Origin: Adineta ricciae
Taxonomy: Eukaryota > Rotifera > Eurotatoria > Adinetida > Adinetidae
Assembly: GCA_905250025.1 (NCBI GenBank)
Contig: CAJNOJ010000078.1
Coordinates: 341,231-405,230 of the forward strand
DNA: 64,000 nt
Direction: 5' to 3'
Below are positions 1 to 12,199 of this stretch, one piece after another. Under the pieces are notes generated by a model. The model was not told where the DNA came from, did not search any database, and saw nothing but the letters and a program-made list of their open reading frames with translations. Within the stretch, counting starts at the first letter, position 1; each line of letters starts with the position of its first letter. Made by a program: the position numbers and the translations under genes.

Positions 1-733
1 TACGCTACCGCCATTGCCATCCGATGGTTTGTGATAGATGAAGACTTCCTTTTGAAAAGATCATCATGATTATTCTCTATTGTAGTAGCGATAAATCGTT
101 TTAGTGTTGAATCTGTTGATACTAACAATGGTCAGTATGGAAATGACAAGAAAGGACGTGTTAGTTTTGTTAAAATTCCTCAATACTCAATCAACACAAT
201 CAATGAATTACCTGAAAAGAATGATTAATGAAGAATATGAAAGGTGCTCATGATTCTGTTTCGAAAACAAAACAAATCATCGATGATATACGTCCATTTC
301 TTTTTAAAAGATTTCCTCTCTTTTTTTTCTCGATTCTGTTTTAAAAAAAATATATGTTTCTATTTTCTTTATATTTGTATATATATACAAGTGTTTGCGT
401 GTGTGTATTAGATAATAAGTCCTTTAAAGAAAATAAACAAATTTAGTGAAAGTCTCACCTTTTTTTCTTCGATCTAATTCACGTGGAAAGAAATCGTTTG
501 AAAAGTATTTGTAAAACCTTGACAAATATTATCGAATTTTTTGTCAGTTTTATTAACATCGAACGTTTTGCACATCTACGGCTTAGATTTCATCGGATGC
601 TTGATCATCCGAATGGATCTCTGAAGAAGTTCACTTTAGCCAATCATGTTAAAATGAAACCTTGTCATTATTAGTGGAAATCGAATTCAAGGGAAGAAAA
701 TGAAACCCAATATGTATACGTATATTTTTTTAG
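1..733. other. 5' flank of NDUFAF5, no supported gene
   Basis: I find no convincing coding exon here. An open stretch at 483-674 (+) resembles no family I know and has no good partner exon. The DNA is rich in T and A tracts. A tract of seven T ends in AG at 732-733, directly before the NDUFAF5 start codon. It looks like a 3' splice acceptor, so an untranslated exon or a trans-spliced leader may lie upstream. Confidence 0.6.
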
Positions 734-2256
734 ATGAGGTTTTCTTTGACCAATGTTGTACAAACAACTCAACGAAATCTAAACAGTTTTCGTCGGAACT
801 TTTCGATCGGTAGAAAAACATGTCAACGGCAAGAAGCAATTCCGAACGTTTTCGATCGACAAACGAAATTCAAACAACGTGAACGCACTTGTCTTGATCC
901 TGAGCATCAAGTCTATTCATATGTACATGAACGTGTTGCGCAAAGCCTTGTCGATCGAATATTTGATATAAAACGGTAGAATGAACTGTCAATATTTGAT
1001 CTATGTTCACATTTGATTGTTCGTAGAACATTTCATTCCGCACTTGATCTTGGCTGTGGACGTGGCCTGACCGCGAGTGAATTGACCAAAGATGTTATTA
1101 AACGCTTGACAATGATCGATAATTCGGCACGTATGCTTGATCAGATCCGCCCACCTGTCGAAGAAAACGGACACGATGGAATGGAGATTGTGAAACGGCA
1201 GTTCGACGACGAACAATTCAGTGGAGATGAAAATTCGTATGATTTAGTTTATAGTTGTTTGAATCTTCATTGGATTAATGATCTTCCTGGTGTTTTTCGT
1301 CGAGTGTTACATATGTTAAAGAAGGACGCACCATTCGTTGGTAAAAAAATCGAATTTCTTTGAAAGATTTAGAAAGTCAATCTTTTCAAGGTGCCATGTA
1401 TGCTTCCGATACTTTGTATGAACTTCGTGTTGCATTACAATTAGCAGAAACTGAACGTGAAGGAGTAAGAAAATGAAATTAATCTTATTTTATTCTTTTT
1501 TTGTTCATTCAAAGGGTTTCTCGCCTCATGTTTCACCATTTGTTGAACCACCTGATATCGGCAGTCTTCTTCAACGTACCGGTTACAACATCGTCACACT
1601 AGTGCGTGAATCGAGTGATGTTTTTCTTCGTATGATTATGAAGAACGAGCCTATTCTAGTAGGATCTGGATGAAATTCATATTGATTATCCTTCAATGTT
1701 CGAATTAATGTTTGATCTCAAAGGTCATATCAATATTGATGAATTTTAATTGAATTTTCATTTGTTATTTGCCTTAACTATTTTTTTAGGCATGGGTGAA
1801 AATAATTGTAGTTGGAATCGGCGTCTCACGCTGAAACGCGAAACTCTTCTAGCCGCTCAAGCCATCTATCGAAGTAAGCTTATCTCAGAATTTACGATAC
1901 CGATCATATACACATAATCGCTCGTTTATAGTTGATATGCTTTTAAGATCTCACCATAAATTCTCATATATACATAAAGATAACTAGCTTGTTTTTTTGT
2001 TTTATGTAGACATGTATGGTAACCAAGATGGATCAATCCCGGCTACATATCGTATACTTTATTTTATTGGTTGGAAGCCAGATCCTAGTCAAGTGAATTA
2101 TTTTATTTGCTTTTGACAATCATAAAATCGCGAAGAAGATTTTATATATGCATGCACTTTTTTCTTCTATTTTAGAAAAGTCCGGCGAAACGTGGCTCAG
2201 CGAATGTCTCTCTCAAGGATATTGATAAAGTTTTATCGGTGACAAAATCAAACTGA
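734..2256 (+). CDS. NDUFAF5: NDUFAF5-like mitochondrial complex I assembly methyltransferase/hydroxylase
   Basis: This resembles the complex I assembly factor NDUFAF5 (C20orf7), a class I SAM-fold protein of the mitochondrial matrix that modifies NDUFS7 early in assembly. My model has eight exons: 734-975, 1027-1340, 1373-1464, 1515-1601, 1663-1723, 1790-1873, 2010-2092 and 2176-2256, giving 347 codons, close to the human length. The start gives an Arg/Ser-rich, acid-free N terminus suited to mitochondrial import. SAM motif I reads ALDLGCGRG just after exon 2 begins. The family signatures [13 protein letters not shown] and GRT/RGY-type [17 protein letters not shown] follow, then MFDLKGMGE and a C-terminal [11 protein letters not shown]. 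The second intron is only 32 nt by this model, unusually short. The start ATG directly follows a polypyrimidine-AG. Identity is confident; the exact intron 2 borders are less so. Confidence 0.9.
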
Positions 2257-4571
2257 TGACCAACAGCTTGCTTCTGTGTGTGTTTGTGTGTTTCAACTAT
2301 CCTTGACACGCTCGTGTTCTTCTTCTTCTTCTTCTTTTTCTTTTTTTTTTATTAACAAAGAAAAAAGAACCAACGACAACCACGTTCTTCGGCTATGACA
2401 CACTTATCATTTAGGAGTCCTTCTTTTTTTTTTAACAGAACAAAACCCATGTAGTGCTATTAAAGAAAAGAGAAAAAAGTGCAAAAGAAAAGTAGAAATA
2501 ATGATGTTGATGGTGTTGAAAGCATGAGGAAAGATAAAGAAAAAGAAAGAACATTCATCTTATTGCATATAATGTTCGATTTCTCTTCTCCTTCTTTGTC
2601 GTTTTTTTTGCGACTTGTGTGTGTTTTTTAAAAAAAGACAGTCCTGTATGTGTTGGCTGCCTGTCGACACCATTTTCTGCTGCGACTACTACGACTGCTG
2701 CTGTTGCAACTCGCGTCAATATTATTATATACACGCGTATGTAAAAAAAAAGAGAAAGAACAGAAGGAAGAACGTGAACTATGATGACGACGTTGGCGGT
2801 AAGAAAAAGCACCCCTATACGACATTTGTTTTGTCTCTCTAGTTCCTATTTTGAGTATCCGCTGTCCATTCACGTGGAATTTTGAAAAATCGATTCGATC
2901 ATTCATCTGCTAGTGCATACAGGCAAACTTTCAAACATACGATCGCATATAGGTAGTATTATTTAACCAAAGAAATCAAGACTACGTATGCAAAAAAAAG
3001 AAGAAGAAGGATATAGTATATTTTCGAAGCAATAACAATCCTTACTTCGTTGCATTGTTGACAATCGTTCGAGTTTCAAATTTTATAGTCAGTCTATAAA
3101 GCAATCGAACGCGAAGGAGAGAGAAAGAGATTTTTATAATTCTGAATATTATTCAGCGGTAACATATATGTCTGTGAATCAGTGACAGGTATTTCTGCGA
3201 GAGGAATGTAGAGTACTCTTTAATGAAAATCAGATGGGTTCATTTGCATTTTTAAATCGATCGAGTGTTCACCGAATTTAACAGGTCAACAATTCTCTAG
3301 CCCTATTCTAATTATGATTGTTATTGTTTTGCTATCGTCGAAAAGAGAAAGAGAAAGAAAAATGAACGAAAATACTATTAATTGAAAATAAGAAAAAATA
3401 CTGATGTTGATTGATGTTTGTATAGACTTATATTCATTGTGCATTAACATTTTTTTTTCTACTTTTATTCCGTCTTTCGGTACTTTTCATTATATATATA
3501 AAATCACGCGTTGATTTTTTCCTTCTTCTCAAGATTTGCGTAATATTCACGCTTTGTGCCAAGTCAAATGAAAATAAGAGAGGGTAAAAAAAGAAAAGAA
3601 AAGAACGAGAGAGAGAGAGGGAGAGTTAATCAGATTGCAGGTGATGTAAGACTATGGCGGCGAACGAATTCAATACATCTTGGCGCGCGCGAACGCATTC
3701 GATGACACAATCGGAACATTCGAAACCACAAATCTCTCTCCTTCTTTTTTTTTTAACATGTTGTCACAAACGGTATTTTACGATTCGCTTGTTCGAATCA
3801 TCGTCAATTTATTGTCCACAGTACGTGTACAATTGTATGGTGTCGTAAATATTTTTCTTCTTTTCACTTATCAAGTCGTATTCCGATCGTCATAATCATT
3901 TCTCTCAATGCGTGTATGTATGTGTGTGGTCAACAGCATCGCGAACGACGAACCTGCTAGTTCAGTACTTCTTTTTCTCCTCTTGCATTGCCATGCCGTG
4001 TGACACGAAGAGGATCAGTCAATAACTTACCGAAGCGTACCACGTACTGTTCGCCACTCCACTTATGTGCGTCAATATTTACTCATTCAAATCAGAATCA
4101 TTTTTTCTCTTTCTGTCTCAGCTTTTTTCCTTTCACTTCGAAATCGTTTCGTCTTGATGTTTTCAATCGAAATAGTCATTCGAAAACGCCTAGTTTTCTC
4201 CGTTTTTTTTTCCTTCTACAGCACATTTTTTTTATTATCTTATCTGATTTACTTAGGTGTACGATGAAGGACAAACCTTGAGTAGTGGACAACACGAAGT
4301 GAAGAAAACAGTCAGTCAGACATAGACAGACATGTGTAGGATTAAGATATGAAATTAGCACGTCGTCGACTGTCAATTTGTTTTTGTCTTTGTTTACTTG
4401 CTTATCGCATTTATTCATTCTTAATCGTATTTTTTCAATTTGCATTCTGTTTACGTGGAGATGGAGAAGATGAAATGAGTAAGATGTCGACGACCTTTTC
4501 TATATGAGTAAGACAAAGTGCGCGACATACATGTATATATATATATTCATTCAATGAACATATACGTACAA

Positions 4572-4616
4572 GTATATGAAATGATGAAGTATAATTTCAA
4601 CTTCATCATTATATAC
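4572..4616. repeat. Imperfect inverted repeat (hairpin)
   Basis: The left arm at 4572-4590 and right arm at 4600-4616 pair over 17 base pairs, with a 2-nt bulge (GA, 4578-4579) and a 9-nt loop. The inner 11 pairs are perfect. The right-arm core ACTTCATCAT recurs at about 4664-4673. The stem is shorter than a usual animal microRNA precursor, so no RNA function is claimed. Confidence 0.6.
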
Positions 4617-4946
4617 ATTGTTGTGATTATTGAAGATATTTGAATATAGAAAGGAGAATAGTTCGACTTCATCATATGTTTCCATTTACCTCCGACATCA
4701 TATGCATACATACGTCTGCATATATATCCTGCCTTTGAAAGACGATGAAACATTTCGTTATTCTTCGATTTCAAAAGGTAAATATATGTAGAGATGGTCT
4801 CTCCTCTTCTTCTTTTTCTTCATCTTTTATTTTCTTTTTGCATCTCTCTCTCTCTTCCCCTTCTTTTTTATATGTCATCTTGATACGTATGTGTATGATT
4901 GTGCAGTACTTATCAGGCTGGTTCGTTTGCTTGATAGACAGAAAGC

Positions 4947-5157
4947 GAGAGAGAGAGAGAGAGCGAAAGAAAAAGAGAGAGAAAAAGACTTTGTGGTTAC
5001 AAAAAGATTAGCAATACGAAGAAGACGAAGAAGGACATATTATTTCGTTGTCGATCGTTGCTACACGTACGATACAGGTAAAGAAGTGCCAATGAACATA
5101 TACGTGCGATATGGAAGAGAAGAGAAGAGAAGAGAAGTTAGAGAGAGAGAGAGAAAA
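4947..5157. repeat. GA-type microsatellites
   Basis: A (GA)n run lies at about 4947-4963. A pentameric AGAAG array with a following (GA)n run lies at about 5113-5157. Both are purine-strand microsatellites a few hundred bases before the PDZ-gene start. Confidence 0.8.
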
Positions 5158-5427
5158 AGCCGAATAAACCGTACTGAACGCTGCCGCCTCATGTCTGGTC
5201 TCGTATTGCGACCATTGATGTATGTATATATGTATGAATATAGACGTCTATACTCTAATTGAAATGATACGTACGTATGTGTGTATGTCTATATAGATTT
5301 TATATGCATACTTCATATACATATAATCGGTTTGACAGTTTCTATTCTAGATGTTACCACCTGTATTCGATTGATAAATCGTAGTGATTTTTTCTGACAA
5401 AAAAAGTATTGCTAAAGAACTCTCATC

Positions 5428-8400
5428 ATGTCGAATCTAAGCGAAGCTGATCTCATACGTAGTGCGAACATTCGTCGATGCGTACTACGTGTGTGGCCAA
5501 ATTTTAATGGACTTGGTTTTAATCTTGAAGCATCTCCTCGACCGCCACATGTGATTCGTCTTGTGGAATCGAATAGTCCGGCCGCTGCTGGTGGTTTAAA
5601 AATTCTCGATGTTATTCTAGCTGTTAATCAAGAAGATGTAGGGGATGCTGAATATAGTCGAGTTCGAAATGCCATTGCCGCAGCACGTGATGCCAATGCA
5701 CCGATTGAATTACTTGTTGTTGAACAGCGATTTTATCATGAAATTAAAAAACGCAATCTCGATATTGATCCGAACAACGCGACCGTTATAAATACGCCAG
5801 CAACGATGCCTTTCGAATACGCCAATTTTCCTCCCCATCAACCGCGCACATGTAATATTCGTCTATCGAAAACTGAACCAACATTTGGTTTCGAAGTTGT
5901 TAATGGTGAAAATGACGTTGGTGCTTACATTCAAGAAGTTTTTCCGAACACTCCGGCTAGTAGAACGTCTCTACGTAAAAGTGATCGAATTATCGAAATC
6001 GATGATAAATTCGTTGATAAAGATGTCAGTAAATCTATCTTAGAAAAGCTAGGCAAAGCAAGAACTAAAGGTGCTGTCAAGTTGTACGTTATGGACACGA
6101 ATACATATAAACATTATGTACAAAATAAGATGACTTTATCATCCAAGGGAAAGCGGAAAAGTCAATCAGCTGAAAGAGCTACCGACAATCAGTATTATTC
6201 CCGAGATGGAGATTGTAAGTATCATGTAATTCAAGAAAAAAACGAAACTTCAACATACGTATATATAGAGTTATATGATTAATCTAATCGACCTTGGATT
6301 AATATTTACTTATAAAAAGAAAAAAAAAGATGAAAATTGAGAGGTTTTGTATCATTTTTCAGCGATGATATCTATATCTATATATACGCACGAGAAAGAA
6401 AAGCAAATTATTCGAATAATCCTTTAGTATTATTATGTACGTAAAATGACAAAGATTTCTTTTTCTATTTCAGCTCCAAGTATCAATAGTGGTAGTAGTC
6501 AACCGCCGGCGTCGAATGCATCAACTCTACGTGACGGTTCACGTGCTAAAACACCAAGTGTGCCCGATCTATCTCGACCGAACCGAACGCAAGCACCTTC
6601 AACAATTCTTCCCATGCCAGCAACACCATCAGCTCGAGAAGATATTCGTCTTTGTACTATCAATCGAGCTGATGCTACTGACACATTCGGCATTGAACTG
6701 AATTATCATCGTCGCGAGCAATTTCATTCGTTGAATTTAACATCTGGACGAGATAATGGACCGTCAAGTAAGAAGTTATTTCAAATATTCAGAAAGATAG
6801 TTCAAGATGCGTATTCTTTCACCTATTTCAAAGAAAGTTCACAAATACGAAGAAGAAGCGTGTTCTTATCAGTTCTAAAGGTTAAGAATGTGTTTAAATC
6901 TTTGAGTACAAGAAAAAAAGGAATGCGGTTAAAGAGATGTTTGATAACGGATTGTAATGAAAGAAAAGTTTACGTAGCAAAATCGCAACTAACTCATTTA
7001 ATTCGTTTGTCCTTGATGTTTAATTGGATAACGAGACATAAAAGTGTTATTTTCATATTCTTGCTGTTCATGATGAAAGTGAAGAAGAAAAGAATCGGTT
7101 ACGAAGCCTGTTTTTCTATTTTGAAGATGCTGAATTAGCTGGTATCAAAACAGACGATCGTCTAATTGAAATCAACGGTCTCAATATACAAAATTTCGAT
7201 CACGAACAAGTAACTCAACGCATACGTGGAGTTCGATATCCTGAGCCATTAGAAGTCCTTGTTGCCGATATTCCTACATATGATTACTATAAACAACTAC
7301 AAAAACTCATTCATCGTAGTTTACCAAACGTTAAAATTATGCCACCAAATCGTCCTGCTCGTTCTATATCACCGTCGTTATCTCGTCATTGTATGTAGTT
7401 TGATTTTTTTTAATCTTGAAGAAAAAATGTTCTTTCTGACATTTTTAGCGATCGATACCCGACCATCAACAACAATTACTCGCGAACAACCAATGACTCA
7501 ACCAACACCACCTATTTTGAACACATTTGGCCAACGACCTCCTCCGTCTGTTCTGGGAGATTTAACAAACAGCACTCCTATTGCACCTTCCATTGCGCAA
7601 CCATCAACATCAATGCAGCCACGTCATGTTCCAATACGCAAAGATTCTCATTCAGTGAATGGTGTTGGTTTTAATTTTCGTACAATTGAGCACGATCCAC
7701 CGACCGGTACACCATTCAGTCATATTGTCACATCTGTCGATAGTTCAAATTCGATTGGTTCACAAGGACTTCGTGTCAATGACTATATTCTGTCAATTAA
7801 CGATGAAAACGTCGAGTATTTAGATCATCATCAACTCGAAGATAAACTACGACGGATAAATAATAGTGAAACTATTCGTTTATTAGTAACAGATGGAAAT
7901 GTTTACCGTGCATACAAAGAAAGTGCAAAGAATACAAGAACAAAGCCTGATTTTGTCGAGCAAACTAAACTACCACCGACAAGCACAAGTTCACCACAAA
8001 AACCAAGACAATGTTATCTTCAACGTGATCCAGGTTTCGAAGGTTATGGCTTTCGTGTTCGATCCAATCAGCAAGGTGACACTACACTACATCAAATCGT
8101 TTCTGTTGAGCAATATTCGCCCGCTGATGCTCAAGGTCTACGCGTTGGAGATTACATTCTACGTGTAAACAATCAAAATGTCGAGCACATGAATCCACCA
8201 GAATTTAATCAATTGATGCAAAATTTAGTACGTTCTGATGCTGGACGTGATGGTACACTATTGTTAGAAGTAATGGATACTGCTACATATCGATCACTGA
8301 ATCAATTACCACCAGTCGACCCATACTTAAGTGATCGTCGAACACCGAGTCGTCCTACTTTTGATTCATATCCACCACCAACGATTACCGACGAACCATA

Positions 8401-10738
8401 TCCGTCAATGCGACAATGTTTCGTTCGAGTACGCTCAGTTATTAATATATCAATTGTTCAATTCTATTTCGTGCTTTGCTTTTAGCCCTGGCCAAACTAT
8501 CGTCAACTTGGATTTACCATTGTTCCCACTCCCAATGGAACCGGTGGTGGATACCAAGTTCAACAACTTCGATTGGATTCACCAGCTGCCCATACTAAAA
8601 TACGCAATGGAGATCATCTGATTCAAGTCAACAACATCAACGTTGAAACGACAGATCATCAACATGTTCGTCAACTGGTCGATGAATCCTATGTTCGAGA
8701 TGGTGAAGTTTGCTTACTTGTTATCGATGATCCTGGTTATCAATGGTATAAACGTAATCATTTTCGAATTGACCCGTTATCCCAACGTGCTAACGTGTCT
8801 CGGTAAGAAAAACTTCTTTTTTTTTTCAAGTAATGGTCCTATTTGGATTGATTTCAGTCATGTAACTCCCGAACATCAAGCCGTATACACATCCACAGAT
8901 TCAAGTGTCGCGTCACCACCGACACGTTTCACGCCGGAGCCCATGTCGGATCAAAAAGAAATTCTTTTCCCACCAACACCATACCAACCGCCAACAACAA
9001 CAAGTCGACCGCCATCAACTGGACCTACTGCAATTCGTCCTTCCCCTTACACAAGTAATTGTGGCGTCATAAACTTTTTGTAGAGAAAAATCAATTCATA
9101 ATCATTTGCTTTCTTTCCTTCAGATGGCTACGTATCACCAGTGCGCGATCCATACCATCGATCAACAGTTGCGCCAAGTGTTACTTCATCGTTGAATCGT
9201 CCACGTATACCTTTATCACGAGCAGCTGTTGATGTTGTTGATGGCAAATCAATGTTACGTTTCTGTCGTTTAAATACCGAACCCGGTCAAACGTTTGGTT
9301 TTGAATTATCACAAGTAGATAACAAACACGTCATCCGCAATGTTGCGCCAGAATCACCAGCAGGTAAAGTCAAAGTGCTCACTTTGCATCTCAATCAGAA
9401 ACACATACATTTTATATGATATTTAGCTCGAGCTGGCCTGCACAATGAAGATCGTTTGATCGAAGTGAATGATGAGAACGTCACTCATAGAACACATCGA
9501 GGTATGATCATCCGAATTATTCTTACTTCCGTTTCACATTGGTTCGTTTTCATTTAGATGTCGCCGCTTTAATAAAAAATGCTAGTAATAATGGTCTTGT
9601 ACGGTTGCTTATATCACCAAGTAACATCAAACCATTGACTAAACCACCGTCGCGTGCGTCTGCCAAAACGAAATCATTGCCATCATTGAATGACGAGCGT
9701 ATGTACTACGATGGAAATAATGCTGATCAGTACACATCATCGTGGTCACCATATGATGGTTCATTTGCTACGCAACCACAACCATCCACAATGGTTAAAT
9801 ATATGTCCACACCGCGTCTTGATAATGTTGGTCTAACATCAGCAAGCTATCCAGATCGACCATACAGTGCACATGGTTTTGATACATATCAACGGCAACA
9901 AAATCGATCCGCGCTCATTACTAGTCAACCATATTTACCAACAGATCCATGGCCTCGTAAGATGTTCTTAGGTTTACTTTCGTAATCATTCTACGCGACG
10001 TTTTAGGCAAATGTGTTCTTGTTCGTGATCCAAGTTTCCATGGATGTGGTTTTCGAATGATTGAGAAAGATAATTACGATACACCAATTGTCGTTGAAGT
10101 CCGTCAGAATAGTCCAGCTAAACGAAGGTAAAACTTTTCTTTCGAAAAGTATCAAATTCTCATGAGAAAAAAAAACATTTCGTTTTTCCTTCTAGTGGTT
10201 TAACTGAAGGTGATCAAATTATTTATATTGAAACTCGTAATGTTCAAGCTATTCGATCGTTCGATGAAATGACACTTCTAATTCAACGAACATTCGAAGA
10301 AACAGGACAAGTTACACTTGTCACACTGACAGCTCCAGCATATCAAGTTCTCAAACGTAAAGGTGGTTACTTACAACCGGATCCATTCGATTATCAATTG
10401 CCATTTGTACGAGAATTAGCACCGCGTTTATGTCGAATTGTTCTGTACAATCATGAACAAGATTTTGGATTTACTCTACAACGCGGAAATCCTATACATA
10501 TCAAAGACGTTCATCCAGGTTCACCAGCATATGAGTTCGGTCTACGAGCCAATGATAAAATTCTTGAGATCAATAGTCGTGATACTACATATTTATCATC
10601 CGATCAAATTATCGAAATGATTGAAGCAAGTAAACGACGTCGCCAATTAGAAATCTTAGTTATTGACCCGGCTGGTTACGAATTTTCATTGAAACATGCC
10701 ATACCATTGAATTCGTTATTACCATTTGTTCAATCAGG
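5428..10738 (+). CDS. Nine-PDZ scaffold protein (NHERF/PDZK1-like), 3' end cut
   Basis: This is a multi-PDZ adaptor. PDZ domains bind C-terminal tails of membrane proteins, and tandem arrays such as NHERF/PDZK1 organise transporters at the cortex. Exons are 5428-6214, 6474-6767, 7127-7390, 7449-8428, 8486-8802, 8858-9054, 9124-9363, 9427-9501, 9558-9956, 10007-10127 and 10196-10738, about 1405 codons. Nine domains can be counted from their carboxylate-binding loops: GLGFNL, TFGFEV, TFGIEL, GVGFNF, GYGFRV, QLGFTI, TFGFEL, GCGFRM and DFGFTL. Each is followed by an SPA/AG-L-x-x-x-D motif and usually closes with a V-D/T-x-x-x-Y-like tail. Linkers are Pro/Ser/Thr-rich. The frame runs straight to the undetermined base at 10739. 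Codons after it (to a stop at 10776) are antisense to a lipase exon, so the true C terminus is missing. I assign no specific orthologue. Confidence 0.88.
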
Positions 10739-10739
10739 N
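10739..10739. other. Single undetermined base, probable scaffold join
   Basis: This is the only N in the window. The PDZ gene on the plus strand reaches it from the left and the hormone-sensitive lipase gene on the minus strand reaches it from the right. Both are incomplete at exactly this base. That is the signature of two contigs joined with a placeholder, rather than a simple ambiguous call. Confidence 0.8.
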
Positions 10740-12199
10740 CTGGTCCAATTTGAAAATACTTCGAAACAGTCACACTAGGTGCAATATAGCGTGAACCCAT
10801 TTTAATATAATCATGATCAACAAGGTTCCAAAACGATTTACAGAATAAGTAATCACAGTCCCGAAATATTGCGGCGCACTGAAATTTAGGTTAATGAATG
10901 AATTTCAATTAACTACTGTTCGTGAATTCAAACCTTTTTCGCTCGTTGTTCAGGAAATAGTATATACTTTGGTGCAGTGGCAAGACGAGCAGCTGCAAAA
11001 GGAATTGATCGATTGTATGTTTCATGATAAGTAGCTAAACCAGCGAGCAGAAAAGTAAGCATTGTTTGCATTGATTGTGCAAACTTAAGTAAGAAGAGAA
11101 TTGTTGAGAAAAATAGACGGCTGTGACCGGATCTCATCCTACCTGAAATCCACATGTTCTACCAAAAAAATATTCAGAATCAAAAGCAACAATTTTAAAA
11201 TATTCCAATTCGACATCTAGTGGTACTTCATTCGCGTCGATCTAAACGAGGAAAAAGTAGAACACTATTGAGGTAAATTTGACCTCTTACACATAGAACT
11301 TTCTTGCAGGAATAATCAACCATTTTTGCCGAAAACGAAAGAAGATGTTGCATGCCAATGAGAACTTTCGTCCAGGACTCCAAATCTTGAAATAACCGTG
11401 ATGAGTACATCAGATTAAACAAAAGGCCAACACGTTTCGTATCAACTTGTCGGAGAATATCTAGTGCACGTAAACATGCTTGACCATGTGCAACAGCTAA
11501 GGTTCGATAACCGTTGGCTCGAATCTAAAAGGCAACAAGTAAATAGAGAGATATTTACCTTGGTTTTTCTCAGAGTTTTACTTCGGTACTATAGTCGAAA
11601 TGATGAAAATTGTCTCGTAAGTATTGTATTAATGGTACGGATAGTTCAACTGAATGTAAAATTTGAATTAGAAGACGTTCAAATCGTCGGCAGACATCGG
11701 TTTTTTGTTGAGCAAAATAATTACAATTAATTTCTGCTAATTCGCGTAGTTGATTGTAGGTTAATTCGAAATTAAAATCTAAATCGACTGTTTCCGGTGC
11801 CGAGTCTATATTAGGAGCGCATGTTGTCGGAGATTTCAGATTATAATTTAATCCAGATGGAGTCGTTGCTGAACTACGCATAACGTGAGAAGTATTTGCT
11901 AGAAATGGACTTGAAGTTGATAGGGTTGGAGCAGATTTTGGCGACGTTGAACGGTTACGTGTTGGTAATAAGCGTTTGGTAAAAGGACTGAAAAATGATG
12001 ATGATGTGGAAGATTTATTATTCGTTTCATTTAAATCGGATGAGGCTGTAGACTGAGATTGTCTTGAAAAGGAAGACATAAGACGTGTTGCAGCAGCAAT
12101 TGGTCCGATGGTCAAACGATCAGTGAAAGAACTTGATCGGCGTTCTTTTGTGCCTATTTGTTCATTATTGACTGCTAATAACTCTTCATTAGTAGACAT
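10740..12199 (-). CDS. LIPE: Hormone-sensitive lipase, N-terminal part only
   Basis: The translation matches the HSL N-terminal domain. It has FDYSTE, ANGYRTLAVAHG, FGRTCGFQ, a FAQSMQTMLTF segment equivalent to the human QFAPAIRPFLQT region, and then FWNLVDHDYIKMGSRY approaching the hydrolase domain. Exons in gene order are 12199-11582, 11524-11291, 11241-11143, 11083-10934 and 10878-10740, 413 codons. A Ser/Thr-rich stretch of about 100 residues precedes the domain. HSL hydrolyses diacylglycerol and other acyl esters at lipid droplets. The HGGG and GDSAG catalytic motifs would lie further left but are absent, because the sequence changes to another gene at 10739. The start ATG is one base after a TTTAG acceptor, so a 5' untranslated exon (donor near 12353) or a trans-spliced leader is likely. 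Confidence 0.85.

Larger units (their letters stand above)
2257..5427. other. 3.2 kb low-complexity non-coding region
   Basis: Open frames here on both strands are composed of homopolymer, GA, CTT and Arg/Ser-rich low-complexity sequence. They overlap one another and none resembles a protein. The stretch holds T-rich and CTT tracts near 2318-2345, purine tracts near 3590-3626, (AT)n near 4535, a hairpin at 4572-4616, and GA-type repeats at 4947-4963 and 5113-5157. It likely contains the 3' end of NDUFAF5 and the promoter or untranslated leader of the PDZ gene. I see no RNA gene. Confidence 0.6.

Noticed and set aside
1007-1216. Minus-strand frame opposite NDUFAF5
   Set aside because: It overlaps a conserved methyltransferase exon and has no own features.
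2555-2906. Overlapping open frames on both strands
   Set aside because: Low-complexity Arg/Ser/Cys translations with no splice partners; they mirror one another.
4745-5262. Plus-strand open frames rich in Arg/Glu/Lys
   Set aside because: They are produced by GA and AGAAG microsatellites.
6768-7126. Coding extension of the PDZ gene through this stretch
   Set aside because: PDZ3 is interrupted unless it is removed; donor 6768 and acceptor 7126 restore the domain in phase, so it is an intron.
10740-10778. Continuation of the PDZ open frame after the N to a stop
   Set aside because: The bases are antisense to a well-matching lipase exon, so the thirteen codons after the N are not PDZ-gene sequence.
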